Shown piece by piece: positions 34,799-44,063 of a DNA stretch of 64,000 bases (its first letter is position 1; each line of letters starts with the position of its first letter). The notes beneath the pieces were generated by a model that saw only the letters and a program-made list of their open reading frames with translations, was not told the DNA's origin and ran no database searches. Source of the stretch: SHZL01 sp031362985 (GTDB taxonomy: Bacteria > Pseudomonadota > Gammaproteobacteria > Xanthomonadales > SZUA-36); assembly GCA_031362985.1 (NCBI GenBank), contig JANLTO010000032.1:1-64000 (forward strand), written 5' to 3'. The position numbers and the translations under genes were made by a program.

Positions 34799-35933
34799 TC
34801 AAATTCCCAACTTGGCAAACGCCATGGAAAAAACAGCATCCACGATAATCACCAGAAAAATCGATTCGACCACGCTGACAGTCGTCTGCCGTCCAACGCT
34901 GCCAGCGCTGCCGTGAACCCTGAAACCCTGGAAGCATCCCACAGCGGCAATGATGGCGGCAAACACCGGCGCCTTGCCGATGCCGCTGAGGTAGGAGTGC
35001 AGCGTCAGGGCCTCGGCCAGCCGGCTGAGGAATGTAGCCGGATTTAGGTCGAGCATGGTATTGGCCATGATCAGGCCGCCAAACAAACCCATTGCATCGG
35101 CGAACACGGTTAACAAGGGCAAGGCGATCAGCAGGGCAATCAGTTTGGGCAGGACCAGCATTTCCAGCGGGGCGATGCCCATGCTGCGCAGCGCATCGAC
35201 TTCTTCGGTGACCATCATCGTACCAATCTGCGCCGTGTAGGCCGATCCGGTCCGCCCAGCCACGATGATCGCGGTGATCAGGGGCGCCAGTTCACGCACC
35301 ATGGAAAGGCCCACGATGTCTGCAACGTAGAGGTTGGCGCCGTAATCACGTAATACCATGCCACCCTGATATGCGATCACGATGCCAATGAGGAAGGTCA
35401 GCAGGCCAACAATGGGCAAGGCGTTTACCCCCGCAGCTTGCAGTTCTTTGACGACCGACGACCTGTGGCCAGCGAATGCGCCATGGACGCAGGATGGCCA
35501 AAACACTGACCCAAGCCAGGTTGCCGATGAAGACGAGGAATTCGAGGTACTGCTCCGTTTGGCTGCCGGCGTGCCTGCCGGCATTTTCCAGCACTCCCGG
35601 CAGATAGGGCTTGGGTGGATGGTCAGCTCCCGCGCTCTTGCCGCCAACCAGCGCCAGCAATTGCCGCGTGCGCACATCCGCTCCATCGACCTGAACCTCC
35701 CGGCCTTGCTCTGCGCCGCCACTTTCGAGTGCGCTGATGGTACGGTGCAGCAACCACGCGCCGACGGTGTCCAGGTTTTCGATTGCGCCGAGGTCAAGGC
35801 GGATATCCGTCGCCGGCCAGTCTGCCGTGGACAAACGCTGTTCGATATCGTGAAGATTGGCGGCAGTCCAGTTTCCGCGACACCGGGCGGTTGCACCTTC
35901 CAGGATGAAACCAACGGCGGTTTCAGAAACCAT
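34799..35933 (-). pseudogene. STAS-MlaE permease, frameshifted by a 7-bp tandem duplication
   Basis: Two overlapping frames together make one STAS-MlaE permease. The first frame (from ATG 35933) encodes an N-terminal STAS domain (~1-100: FILEGATARCRGNWTAANL..., 'ENLDTVGAWLLHRTIS'), a linker and 'YLEFLVFIGNLAWVSVLAILRPWRIRWPQVV'. The second frame continues 'KELQAAGVNALPIVGLLTFLIGIVIAYQGG' and the full permease core to 'AFAKLGI'. The switch coincides with two adjacent copies of GACGACC at 35450-35463. Removing one copy yields an uninterrupted 375-residue protein. As read, translation from the normal start would lose the permease. Its start overlaps the TonB receptor stop by 11 bp. A sequencing or assembly error is possible. 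Confidence 0.85.
35450..35463. repeat. 7-bp tandem duplication disrupting the permease gene
   Basis: GACGACC is present twice in direct succession (35450-35456, 35457-35463). It shifts the reading frame by +1; excision of one copy restores '...WPQVVKELQAAG...' across the join. Confidence 0.85.
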
Positions 35934-38028
35934 ACTTTAGCTCCACCCCCCCGTACATATTGCGCTCGGGCGCGGGCTCGTAGTACCGCCCGAAGGTCGC
36001 GTTGAGGCGGATATTGTCCATGTATTTCTCATTGAAGACGTTGTTCACTCCGACGAACGGCTCCAGCGTCCAGCTGCCTGACACCCATCTGTAGCCTGCG
36101 CGCGCAGTGGCAACAATGTAAGGGTCGGTCTTGACCGAGTTGGCATTGTTGGCGAAAAAAGTCCCGACATAGAGCAAATCAAACCCGGCATAGAAGCCGG
36201 ACGAATGCTGGTACGCAAGATCGAGGTTGGCCTGGTTTTCCGGGACGCCGGGAATGCGATTGCCATCGTATACGTTAAATCCCGCTGCGCCCGCAGGTTC
36301 ACTGAAGTCCTTGAAGGTGAAATCGGACCAGGTATAGGCCAGCCGGCTGGTCAGTCCCGGAGTTAGTTCCACTGAGATCCCGACCTCCGCGCCCCTGTGC
36401 GTGGACTTGCCGGAGTTCTGGAAAAAGGCCTGGCCGGAGCCGGCGAGTTCATACGGCACGATTTCATTGGTGACATCGATATGAAACAAGGCCAGCTCGT
36501 AACGCCAGCGTCCGGTCACTACGCCCTTGAGCCCAATTTCGTAATTGGTGGCCGTCTGCGGACCAAGATCCTGGTTAAAACCGGTGGGCCCATTGGGGTT
36601 GGCCAGTTCAACAATCGCCGGAGGGTCGAACGATGTTGAAATATTGGCATAGAGGTTAAGCCCCTCGTCACGGTGCCAGGATGTGCCCAGCATCGGGCTG
36701 AAATGGCTGAAGCTCGTGTCTCCGGACTCATCGCCCGTGGCTTCGTCTGCCACCGCAATCCGGTCATTTACGCTGTAATCCATGTCATCGATACGCGCAC
36801 CGGCGCTCAGCGTCCATTGCTCGGAGACCTGCAAGGTGTCTGTTGCAAACAGACCAGCACTGCTGACATCTTCGTCCTGGTTGGTGGTCAATATGCCAAG
36901 CACCCCCTGGTTGTTGGCAAAACGCTGGCGCAGGTCACGCTGGGCACCGAGTTCAAAGCCAAGCACCAGCCGGTTGGGAATGTTCCCGGCCAGGGGTTTG
37001 CTCCACTGCCAGTGCCCGCCCGCGCCAGCGACCTTGCGGTCAAGTGCCACGCTGCCGCCCTGCCCGTTGCTGTTGATGGAAAACGGCAGGAGGTTGGTGA
37101 AATCGCGCAGGATGCCGTAGGCGTGCAGCAGCAACTCATTTTCGCCGTTCAGCGTTTTGCGCCAGGCCAGCCCCAGTTGCTGCTGTTGCACGGTTTCGTC
37201 GGCGTCAAACAGCAAGTTGCGTGGAGCGGCCTGGCGCCGATTGGCCTGGACTTCTGCTGCCGTCAGCCCGCCGGCGTCCTGCGCTTGGGGTGAATCCACC
37301 GCATTGAACACCACCGTCAGCGACGAGGAATCATCAAAGTCGTAACGCAGCTTGCTGTTCCACAAGGTACGTTTGTATGCCGATTGCTGGCGGTAGCCGT
37401 CCAGTTGCGTATTGGACAGGCTGGCCAGCCAGTTGGCCTTGCCGGTTTGCCCCCCCGCCTTGGCCTGCGCCAGGCTATAGTCATAACTGCCAAAGCTCAA
37501 ACGGCCGGAAATGAAGGGTATTTCGGGCCCGTCCTCGGTACGAATGTTGATCACGCCCCCACCGGAGGCGCCATAGACCGCCGACACGGGACCACGAATC
37601 ACCTCGACCGACCGGGTTGAACCGAGATCAATGGAATCAACATTGCCCTGCCCGTCCGGCATGGTCAGGGGAATGTCGTCCGCTATCAGCATGATGCCGC
37701 GTATGCCGAAATTGGCCCGCGCACCAAAGCCGCGAATGGAAATACGCAAATCCTGGGCAAAGTTATAGCGGTTCTGGGAAAACACGCCGGGAATGTTGAC
37801 CAGCGCCTCATCCAGGCCCAACTGCTGACGCCCAAGCTGGATTTCATCCTGGTCTACCCAGCCAACGGCCAGTGGCAGCCGTATCCACTCGGTCGGAATG
37901 CGCGTGGCGGTGACCACTACTTCATCAAGCGTCGAGGATGCTTTGCTCTGGGCCGAGACCAGCAATGGATTGAGCAGACAGGCGCACGGCAACATCCACA
38001 CCAGCAACGCTTTGAATCCTAAGTTCAT
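35923..38028 (-). CDS. TonB-dependent outer-membrane receptor
   Basis: 701 residues: signal peptide ending near NPLLVSAQ, TonB box 'LDEVVVTATRIP', plug with 'ISIRGFGARANFGIRGIMLIADDIPLTMPDGQG' and 'VEVIRGPVSAVYGASGGGVINI', then the barrel, ending in 'PERNMYGGVELKYGF' with a terminal Phe. The class is that of FecA-like metal-chelate or siderophore receptors, but the ligand is not evident. Its stop codon lies inside the first codons of the MCE permease gene (11-bp overlap), so the receptor and the MCE transporter form one transcription unit. This pairing is unusual. Confidence 0.92.
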   Translation of the reverse strand: MNLGFKALLVWMLPCACLLNPLLVSAQSKASSTLDEVVVTATRIPTEWIRLPLAVGWVDQDEIQLGRQQLGLDEALVNIPGVFSQNRYNFAQDLRISIRGFGARANFGIRGIMLIADDIPLTMPDGQGNVDSIDLGSTRSVEVIRGPVSAVYGASGGGVINIRTEDGPEIPFISGRLSFGSYDYSLAQAKAGGQTGKANWLASLSNTQLDGYRQQSAYKRTLWNSKLRYDFDDSSSLTVVFNAVDSPQAQDAGGLTAAEVQANRRQAAPRNLLFDADETVQQQQLGLAWRKTLNGENELLLHAYGILRDFTNLLPFSINSNGQGGSVALDRKVAGAGGHWQWSKPLAGNIPNRLVLGFELGAQRDLRQRFANNQGVLGILTTNQDEDVSSAGLFATDTLQVSEQWTLSAGARIDDMDYSVNDRIAVADEATGDESGDTSFSHFSPMLGTSWHRDEGLNLYANISTSFDPPAIVELANPNGPTGFNQDLGPQTATNYEIGLKGVVTGRWRYELALFHIDVTNEIVPYELAGSGQAFFQNSGKSTHRGAEVGISVELTPGLTSRLAYTWSDFTFKDFSEPAGAAGFNVYDGNRIPGVPENQANLDLAYQHSSGFYAGFDLLYVGTFFANNANSVKTDPYIVATARAGYRWVSGSWTLEPFVGVNNVFNEKYMDNIRLNATFGRYYEPAPERNMYGGVELKYGF

Positions 38029-38196
38029 GACCCATTCTTTCCTTGCAAACCAGTATGGTGCACAAGCGTATTGGAGTCAGGTCATGCAATGCAACTTAAT
38101 CGTCTATCCATGACAGATTATCGACTGCCAGGCGGACAGGCGAGCGCGCGAAGCTGCTACACTTGCACGAGCCATTCATTTTCGGAGACACTGACC

Positions 38197-38691
38197 ATGA
38201 GCAACAAAAAAAGCAAGGCATCCACAATCGACATCGGCATCAGCGCCGCTGACCGCGAGAAGATTGTGCGGGGGCTCTCGGTCTTGCTGGCGGACAGCTA
38301 CACGCTGTATCTGATGACGCATAATTTTCACTGGAACGTCACCGGGCCGCAGTTCAACAGCCTGCACCTGATGTTCATGGGCCAATACACCGAGCAATGG
38401 AACGCCCTGGACATTATTGCAGAACGCATCCGCGCGCTCGGCCACCCGGCACCCGGCACCTACAAGGAATTCGTCAAGCTGGCTTCCATCAAGGAGGTTG
38501 AAGGCGCACCCAAAGCGAACGACATGATCCGCCACCTGGTCGCTGCCCAGGAAGCCACCGCGCGCACGGCACGTAAGCTGTTTCCGCTGGCCAATGCGGC
38601 AAATGACCAACCCACCGCTGATCTTTTGACCCAGCGCCTTGAAATACACGAGAAAACTGCCTGGATGTTGCGGAGTCTGCTGGAGGACTGA
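38197..38691 (+). CDS. dps: Dps-family DNA-binding ferritin-like protein
   Basis: 164 residues. The Dps signature with intersubunit ferroxidase ligands is visible: 'HNFHWNVTGPQFNSLHLMFMGQYTEQWNALDIIAERIRALG' (~45-85). The Lys/Ser-rich N-terminus (SNKKSKAS) may aid DNA binding. The ATG at 38197 has CGGAG upstream; longer in-frame starts have no family similarity. Stores iron with H2O2 as oxidant and protects DNA. A single gene, divergent from the TonB receptor. Confidence 0.93.
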   Translation: MSNKKSKASTIDIGISAADREKIVRGLSVLLADSYTLYLMTHNFHWNVTGPQFNSLHLMFMGQYTEQWNALDIIAERIRALGHPAPGTYKEFVKLASIKEVEGAPKANDMIRHLVAAQEATARTARKLFPLANAANDQPTADLLTQRLEIHEKTAWMLRSLLED

Positions 38692-38817
38692 AAGCAGACG
38701 TTCTGGATTCGTCTCGCGTTTGCCTTGATACCGTAACAACCGGAGCCTAAGATAACCGAGCAAAGCCTGAGTTAGGTCAGGCTACTGCATCAATTATCAA
38801 CCGAGTGGAGAGACTCA

Positions 38818-40446
38818 ATGAAGCACCGACCGAACGCCGGCAAGCTATTGCTGGTGGCCATGGCTTTGATTCTGACAAATATAGCAATGCCGGCCCATGC
38901 GGCCTCTGCAGGACAGCCCAACATCGTCGTCATCATGGGCGATGACATCGGCATCTGGAACATCGGTGCCTATCATCGCGGCATGATGGCCGGAACAACG
39001 CCCAACCTCGATACGCTGGCCAAAGAAGGTATGTTATTCACCGATTACTACGCCGAAGCAAGCTGCACGGCCGGCCGTGCCAACTTTATCACCGGCGAAC
39101 TGCCGATCCGCACGGGCATGACCACCGTTGGCCAGGCGGGTTCGCCCATCGGTCTCCCGGCACAGGCGGTGACCATTGCCACAGCCCTGAAAGCCATGGG
39201 CTATGCCACCGGCCAGTTCGGCAAGAACCACCTTGGCGATCTCAATCAGTTCCTTCCCACGGTTAATGGTTTCGACGAATTCTTCGGTTACCTATACCAC
39301 CTCGACGCTATGGAAGACCCTTGCCATCCGAACTACCCGCAGAACCTCCGATCGCAGGTAGGTCCGCGCAATATGGTGCATTCGTGGGCAAGCAACACCG
39401 ACGATGCAACGGTCGACCCGCGTTGGGGGAAAGTGGGCAAACAGAAGATAGAGGACGCCGGTGAGTTGTGTCCGACGCGCATGGAAACCGTGGATGACGA
39501 GATCCGCGACATCGCCTTCAAATGGCTGGACAAGGCCAAGGCCGACGGCAAGCCGTTCTTCCTGTGGCTCAACCCGACGCGCATGCACGTGGTGACGCAC
39601 CTCTCGGAAAAGTATAACAACTTGCGAAATTCAGATAACGGCTGGTCCATTCAGGAAGCCGGCATGGCCCAGCTCGATGACATCGTCGGCGCCACCATGC
39701 AAAAGCTCAAAGACATGGGCGTGGAGGACAACACCATCGTGGTATTCACCACCGACAACGGCACTGAGAACTTCACCTGGCCCGATGGCGGCATGACACC
39801 GTTCGCTGGTGGCAAGGGAACGGCTTTGGAAGGCGGTTTCCGCGCACCCGCCATCCTGAAATGGCCGGATACGGTGCCAGCAAATTCGGTTCAGAATGGA
39901 ATCTTCTCGGGCCTCGATTGGTTCCCTACCTTTGTGGCCGCAGCGGGTAACCCCAACATCGCAACAGAGCTGCTCACCGGGAAAGAACTCGGAGGTACGA
40001 CCTACAAGGTCCACCTCGATGGTTATAACCAGATGGACCTGATCACGGGCAAGGGTCCTTCCGCCCGCAACGAAATCTTCTATTTCACCGAGAGCACCTT
40101 AAGCGCGGTACGGATTGGCGACTTTAAATATCGTTTCACCGACCAACCCGGCGGCTGGCTCGGCGCGACGGTGAAGGTGGATTGGCCGATCCTCGTCAAC
40201 CTCCGTCTCGACCCATTCGAGCGTAACGGCATGTTTAACGGCAAGGACGGTGGCTCCATCGCCTACTACGACTGGTTCAAGTATGAGTTCTGGCGTTTCG
40301 TTTTCACGTCGCAGGAAATCGGGAAGTATGCCCAGACCTTCCTCACCTATCCGCCGATGCAGGCAGGCGCGAGCTTCAACCTGTCGGCGCTGAAAGCTGA
40401 GCTGGAAGCGAAGGCAGCGGCAATGAAGAGCCCATCGACGCAGTAG
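38818..40446 (+). CDS. Arylsulfatase (sulfatase family), CTAGR type
   Basis: 542 residues with a Sec signal peptide (LLLVAMALILTNIAMPAHA), so periplasmic or secreted. Metal-binding 'IVVIMGDDIG' at the N-terminus, active site C83-T-A-G-R87 in 'SCTAGRANFITGELPIRTGM', catalytic 'KNHLGD' and 'FTTDNGTENFTWPDGG'. The Cys must be converted to formylglycine; position 85 is Ala instead of the more usual Pro, a variant also seen in other bacterial arylsulfatases. No maturase (FGE or anSME) gene lies in the window. The next gene is a paralogue, 91 bp on. Confidence 0.9.
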   Translation: MKHRPNAGKLLLVAMALILTNIAMPAHAASAGQPNIVVIMGDDIGIWNIGAYHRGMMAGTTPNLDTLAKEGMLFTDYYAEASCTAGRANFITGELPIRTGMTTVGQAGSPIGLPAQAVTIATALKAMGYATGQFGKNHLGDLNQFLPTVNGFDEFFGYLYHLDAMEDPCHPNYPQNLRSQVGPRNMVHSWASNTDDATVDPRWGKVGKQKIEDAGELCPTRMETVDDEIRDIAFKWLDKAKADGKPFFLWLNPTRMHVVTHLSEKYNNLRNSDNGWSIQEAGMAQLDDIVGATMQKLKDMGVEDNTIVVFTTDNGTENFTWPDGGMTPFAGGKGTALEGGFRAPAILKWPDTVPANSVQNGIFSGLDWFPTFVAAAGNPNIATELLTGKELGGTTYKVHLDGYNQMDLITGKGPSARNEIFYFTESTLSAVRIGDFKYRFTDQPGGWLGATVKVDWPILVNLRLDPFERNGMFNGKDGGSIAYYDWFKYEFWRFVFTSQEIGKYAQTFLTYPPMQAGASFNLSALKAELEAKAAAMKSPSTQ

Positions 40447-40537
40447 GCAAAGACGGTAAATTTTCAACACGGACGGCCCGCAAGTGCCGTCCAGTCAGGA
40501 GGATCGAGCTACACTTTACACATCAGGAGGAGCAATC

Positions 40538-42199
40538 ATGAAGTTTTGCAGGCTATTCACGGCCGCCGTGGCAGCGGTTGCGATGTTCGCAATTGCCACA
40601 TCGCCGGCTTTGGCCGCATCAAAGGGAAAGCAACCCAATATCCTGTTCATCGTCTCGGATGACACCGGTTATGGAGACCTCGGCCCATACGGCGGCGGCG
40701 AGGGCCGTGGTATGCCGACACCAAGCATCGACCGGATGGCGCAGGAAGGCATGACGTTTTTCTCGTTTTACGCACAGCCCAGTTGCACTCCGGGTCGCGC
40801 AGCCATGCAAACCGGTCGAATACCCAACCGCAGCGGCATGACCACCGTGGCGTTCCAGGGCCAGGGCGGTGGACTGCCAGCGGCTGAGTGGACGCTGGCG
40901 TCCGTCCTGAAGCAGGGCGGCTACCAGACGTATTTCACCGGCAAATGGCACCTGGGCGAAGCGGACTATGCGCTGCCCAATGCGCAAGGCTACGACGTCA
41001 TGAAGTATGCCGGCCTGTATCATCTCAATGCCTACACCTATGGCGATCCCACGTGGTTCCCGGACATGGATCCGGCGCTGCGCGCCATGTTCCAGAAGAT
41101 CACCAAGGGTGCGCTGTCCGGTAATGCCGGGGAAACACCGGTCGAAGTATTCAAGATCAACGGCCAGTACGTGGACACACCGGTGATCGATGGCAAGGAA
41201 GGTGTGGTGGGTATTCCCTATTTCGATGGCTACGTTGAAAAGGCCGCATTGGAATTTCTTGACGACGCGGCGAAGTCCGACAAGCCATTCTTCATCAACG
41301 TCAACTTCATGAAAGTGCACCAGCCGAACATGCCGGCGCCAGAGTTCCAACTCAAATCGATGTCGAAGTCCAAGTATGCCGATTCCGTTGTTGAGCTCGA
41401 CACGCGCATCGGTCGCATCATGGACAAGCTGCGCGCGCTCGGCCTCGACCAGAACACCCTGGTGTTCTACACCACCGACAACGGCGCCTGGCAGGATGTC
41501 TACCCGGATGCCGGCTACACGCCGTTTCGCGGCACCAAAGGCACGGTGCGTGAAGGTGGCAACCGCGTACCTGCGATTGCGATCTGGCCCGGAAAAATCA
41601 AGGCAGATAGCAAGAATCACGAAATCATAGGTGGCCTCGACCTGATGGCTACTTTTGCCGCAGTAGCCGGTGTAGATCTGCCGACGAAAGACCGCGAAGG
41701 CCAGCCCATCATGTTCGACAGCTACGATATGTCGCCGGTGCTGTTCGGCACCGGTCCCTCCCCGCGCAAGGAATGGTTCTACTTCACCGAAAATGAACTC
41801 TCACCGGGTGCAACGCGCCTGGGTAACTACAAGGCGGTGTTTAACCTGCGCGGTGATAACGGGCAGCCAACGGGCGGACTGGCGGTCGATACCAACCTGG
41901 GCTGGAAGGGCCCCGAAAGCTACGTAGCAACGATCCCGCAGATTTTCGACCTGTGGGCGGACCCGCAGGAACGCTATGACATCTTCATGAGCAACATCAC
42001 CGAACGCACCTGGACCATGGTGCCCATCAGTGCGGCCATCACGAAACTCATGAAGACCTACGTGGACTATCCGCCACGGAAATTGCAGAGCATGGGCTAC
42101 GATGGGCCGATCGAGATTTCGAAGTATCAGCAATTCGAGTACATCAGGGACGCACTGCAGAAGGAAGGCGTGAACATCGCGCTGCCCAGCGGTAACTAG
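40538..42199 (+). CDS. Arylsulfatase (sulfatase family), CTPGR type
   Basis: 553 residues; the ATG at 40538 has AGGAGG eight bases before it, which settles the start over the in-frame codon at 40484. Signal peptide 'FTAAVAAVAMFAIATSPALA'. 'ILFIVSDDTGYGDLGPYG' (metal site), C83-T-P-G-R87 in 'SCTPGRAAMQTGRIPNRSGM', 'TGKWHLGEAD' and 'YTTDNGAWQDVYPDAG' are all present, so it looks active after formylglycine formation. With its upstream paralogue it would release sulfate from sulfated organic matter. The pair ends at a clear terminator. Confidence 0.92.
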   Translation: MKFCRLFTAAVAAVAMFAIATSPALAASKGKQPNILFIVSDDTGYGDLGPYGGGEGRGMPTPSIDRMAQEGMTFFSFYAQPSCTPGRAAMQTGRIPNRSGMTTVAFQGQGGGLPAAEWTLASVLKQGGYQTYFTGKWHLGEADYALPNAQGYDVMKYAGLYHLNAYTYGDPTWFPDMDPALRAMFQKITKGALSGNAGETPVEVFKINGQYVDTPVIDGKEGVVGIPYFDGYVEKAALEFLDDAAKSDKPFFINVNFMKVHQPNMPAPEFQLKSMSKSKYADSVVELDTRIGRIMDKLRALGLDQNTLVFYTTDNGAWQDVYPDAGYTPFRGTKGTVREGGNRVPAIAIWPGKIKADSKNHEIIGGLDLMATFAAVAGVDLPTKDREGQPIMFDSYDMSPVLFGTGPSPRKEWFYFTENELSPGATRLGNYKAVFNLRGDNGQPTGGLAVDTNLGWKGPESYVATIPQIFDLWADPQERYDIFMSNITERTWTMVPISAAITKLMKTYVDYPPRKLQSMGYDGPIEISKYQQFEYIRDALQKEGVNIALPSGN

Positions 42200-42226
42200 C
42201 GTTTCCACTGCACCAAGCGTTGCGAA

Positions 42227-42257
42227 GGGCGCCTCCACTGTGAGGCGCCCTTTTTTT
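42227..42257 (+). terminator. Rho-independent terminator of the arylsulfatase pair
   Basis: GGGCGCCT-CCACTGTG-AGGCGCCC followed by seven T, 27 bp after the second arylsulfatase stop. Confidence 0.93.
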
Positions 42258-42640
42258 GCCTCGTGATCCCTTGCCTACCGGTGGTATTCTGAAAATCAAA
42301 TGACTAAGGTCAATGTCGCCCCGTTCACGGTGGAGACTGGAGATTTATCCGCGTTCCACACCACCCCCGATGACCCGATCATTGACCCGTTTCTGATAGG
42401 AATCGTTTCTACGTTTGTGCCGTTCACCTTCTCGCCAACGGGGGCGGCCGTGTATCAACTGGGCCAGTTCGGAACTGCTGCGAAGAAACTCAAGCAACTG
42501 GATTTGAGGCGGTGAGGCATTGTAAATGCAATACGCAAGTTCCAAATAAATCAATAAGCAAGGAACAAGATGTCTTTAGTGCCGCCGCTTACGACCCCCT
42601 CCCGATAACTACCTCTGGAAAATGTGTACCGCGCATGCTA
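42258..42640. other. Gap without a supported gene
   Basis: About 380 bp between the terminator and the mazEF operator. A 71-codon frame at 42300-42515 and an antisense frame of similar length exist, but neither has a ribosome-binding site or family-like sequence. I see no repeat or RNA gene. Confidence 0.5.
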
Positions 42641-42654
42641 AGTTACATGTAACT
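42641..42654. promoter_or_regulatory. mazEF palindromic operator
   Basis: Perfect 14-bp palindrome AGTTACATGTAACT, 18 bp before the antitoxin ATG, in an AT-rich promoter region. Probable autoregulatory site. Confidence 0.6.
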
Positions 42655-42672
42655 ATTTTAAGAGTATTAACC

Positions 42673-42897
42673 ATGGCCCCTGTACCAAGCCCCAAGCCTT
42701 CCCGCGTGAAGGTGCGTGAACATCGCGAACGCCTTCGTGCGCAGGGTCTGCGTCCAATTCAGATTTGGGTACCGGATGTGCGTGCGCGAGCATTCAGGTC
42801 CGCGGCACATCGCCAGTCTCTGGCTGTTGCCGCCAGTGCCCATGCAAGCAAGGACCAGGCGTTCATTGATGCGGTCTCGGGCTGGAGCGATGAATGA
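42673..42897 (+). CDS. MazE-family antitoxin (DUF3018 type)
   Basis: 74 residues: 'RVKVREHRERLRAQGLRPIQIWVPDVRARAFRSAAHRQSLAVAAS' is the DUF3018/MazE-like signature, a short basic DNA-binding N-terminal part followed by 'DQAFIDAVSGWSDE', the toxin-contacting tail. The start is at 42673, just after the promoter region. It overlaps the toxin gene by 4 bp. Confidence 0.88.
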   Translation: MAPVPSPKPSRVKVREHRERLRAQGLRPIQIWVPDVRARAFRSAAHRQSLAVAASAHASKDQAFIDAVSGWSDE

Positions 42898-43247
42898 GGC
42901 GCGGCGATATCGTGACTATCTCGGGCGGCAAGGGCTACGCGGGCAAGCCCCGTCCGGCCGTCATCGTGCAGGACGACAGTTTTGACGGCACGAATTCGAT
43001 CACAGTGTGTGCTTTCACTACGGACGACACAGACGCACCGCTGATTCGTTTACCCGTCGCACCAAATGAACGCAACGGTTTGCATGCGACCTGCCGCTTG
43101 ATGGTGGACAAGATCAGCACCGTTCCAAAAACCAAGGTTGGCGAGCGCATCGGAAGACTTGATGCCGCGGATATCCTGCGGCTCAATCAAGCGGTTCTTG
43201 TATTCCTTGGACTGGCGGTTTCGCCCAGAGCCAAACGGAAGTCGTAA
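42894..43247 (+). CDS. mazF: MazF/PemK-type mRNA interferase toxin
   Basis: 117 residues with the family pattern 'RRGDIVTISGGKGYAGKPRPAVIVQDDSF...SITVCAFTTD', 'RLPVAPNERNGLHATCRLMVDKISTVPKTKVGERIGRL'. An endoribonuclease cutting single-stranded RNA at short sites. The sequence looks intact. Downstream to parE there are 221 bp with nothing recognisable. Confidence 0.92.
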   Translation: MRRGDIVTISGGKGYAGKPRPAVIVQDDSFDGTNSITVCAFTTDDTDAPLIRLPVAPNERNGLHATCRLMVDKISTVPKTKVGERIGRLDAADILRLNQAVLVFLGLAVSPRAKRKS

Positions 43248-43468
43248 CCAATTCTCATGACGAGGAAATGAGGGGAAGTCTCAGTCCCTCCCTGGTCTGA
43301 TCCGGAACTACACCGGTCACCGCTCCGACTGCACTCATCCTTGCCCGCGTATTCGGCAACCGCCCTGATTTCTGGCTGAATGTGCAGCGGCGCAGCGGTC
43401 TGTGGGGCGCGCTGTCGCCTCCCGCATTGGAATCTCGCCAGGAAGTACCCTTCTCTCCTGGGCGAAAC

Positions 43469-43798
43469 TCAGAGGGTCTCAGGCTCCTGCGTCCACGCCG
43501 GGATGTCGCGTTGGCCGTGCAGCACACGCCAGACATCAATGTGCTCTGAACGCTCGACGTAGAACACAAGGTGGGGATATTTTGCAAGCGGCCAGTAGCG
43601 CAGACCGGGCAGGCTTAATTCGTGGGCGTAGCGCTGCGATCCGGCTGCAGGATGGCGACCGATGCGTGCATAAGCCTGCTCCAGGGCATCAATGAAGCCA
43701 AGCGCCGCAGGTGAGGCACCTTCGCTAAGGTAGTAGGCAATCGCGTCTTCAATGTCTCGATTGGCCAGCTCACGAGGAACAACTTGCTTGGCCGTCAC
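43469..43798 (-). CDS. parE: ParE-type toxin
   Basis: 109 residues of the RelE/ParE superfamily: 'ANRDIEDAIAYYLSEGASPAALGFIDALEQAYARIGRHPAAGSQRYAHEL', 'LRYWPLAKYPHLVFYVERSEHIDVWRVLHGQRDIPAWT'. ParE members poison DNA gyrase; the 'VLHGQRDI' end is the usual one. It overlaps the antitoxin stop by 4 bp. Confidence 0.9.
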   Translation of the reverse strand: MTAKQVVPRELANRDIEDAIAYYLSEGASPAALGFIDALEQAYARIGRHPAAGSQRYAHELSLPGLRYWPLAKYPHLVFYVERSEHIDVWRVLHGQRDIPAWTQEPETL

Positions 43799-44046
43799 CC
43801 GCGAGCGCCCACCTTGGCCGCTTTGCGCACGCGATCACGCAGCCCTTTAAAGTAGGCTGGATCGGCCGGGGCAGCAGGTGCAGACGCTGCGCCCGCGAGC
43901 AGGAGACCGCGCAGTTGCAGGCGATCCTGGTCCTTGCGAATCAGCTCACGCACGTACTCGCTGCTCGTGCCGTAGCAGCCTTGACTGACTTGCTCATCCA
44001 CGAAGGACTTGAGCGTTTCGGGTAGGGATATATTCATTGTGCTCAT
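43795..44046 (-). CDS. parD: ParD-type antitoxin
   Basis: 83 residues with an RHH/CopG N-terminus 'MNISLPETLKSFVDEQVSQGCYGTSSEYVRELIRKDQDR' and an Ala-rich middle, then 'FKGLRDRVRKAAK'. The start could be the ATG at 44046 or the one three codons later (44037). Binds ParE and represses the pair. Confidence 0.9.
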   Translation of the reverse strand: MSTMNISLPETLKSFVDEQVSQGCYGTSSEYVRELIRKDQDRLQLRGLLLAGAASAPAAPADPAYFKGLRDRVRKAAKVGARG

Positions 44047-44063
44047 GGCCCGAGATTAGTCGG

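Noticed and set aside
35346..35933. Programmed ribosomal frameshift in the MCE permease gene
   Set aside because: No slippery heptamer or downstream structure was recognised, and a 7-bp duplication explains the shift exactly.
40619..41620. 333-codon frame opposite the second arylsulfatase
   Set aside because: Antisense open frame caused by GC-rich codon bias; the sense gene is unambiguous.
42300..42515. 71-codon ORF after the arylsulfatase terminator
   Set aside because: No RBS, no family resemblance, and an equally long antisense frame.
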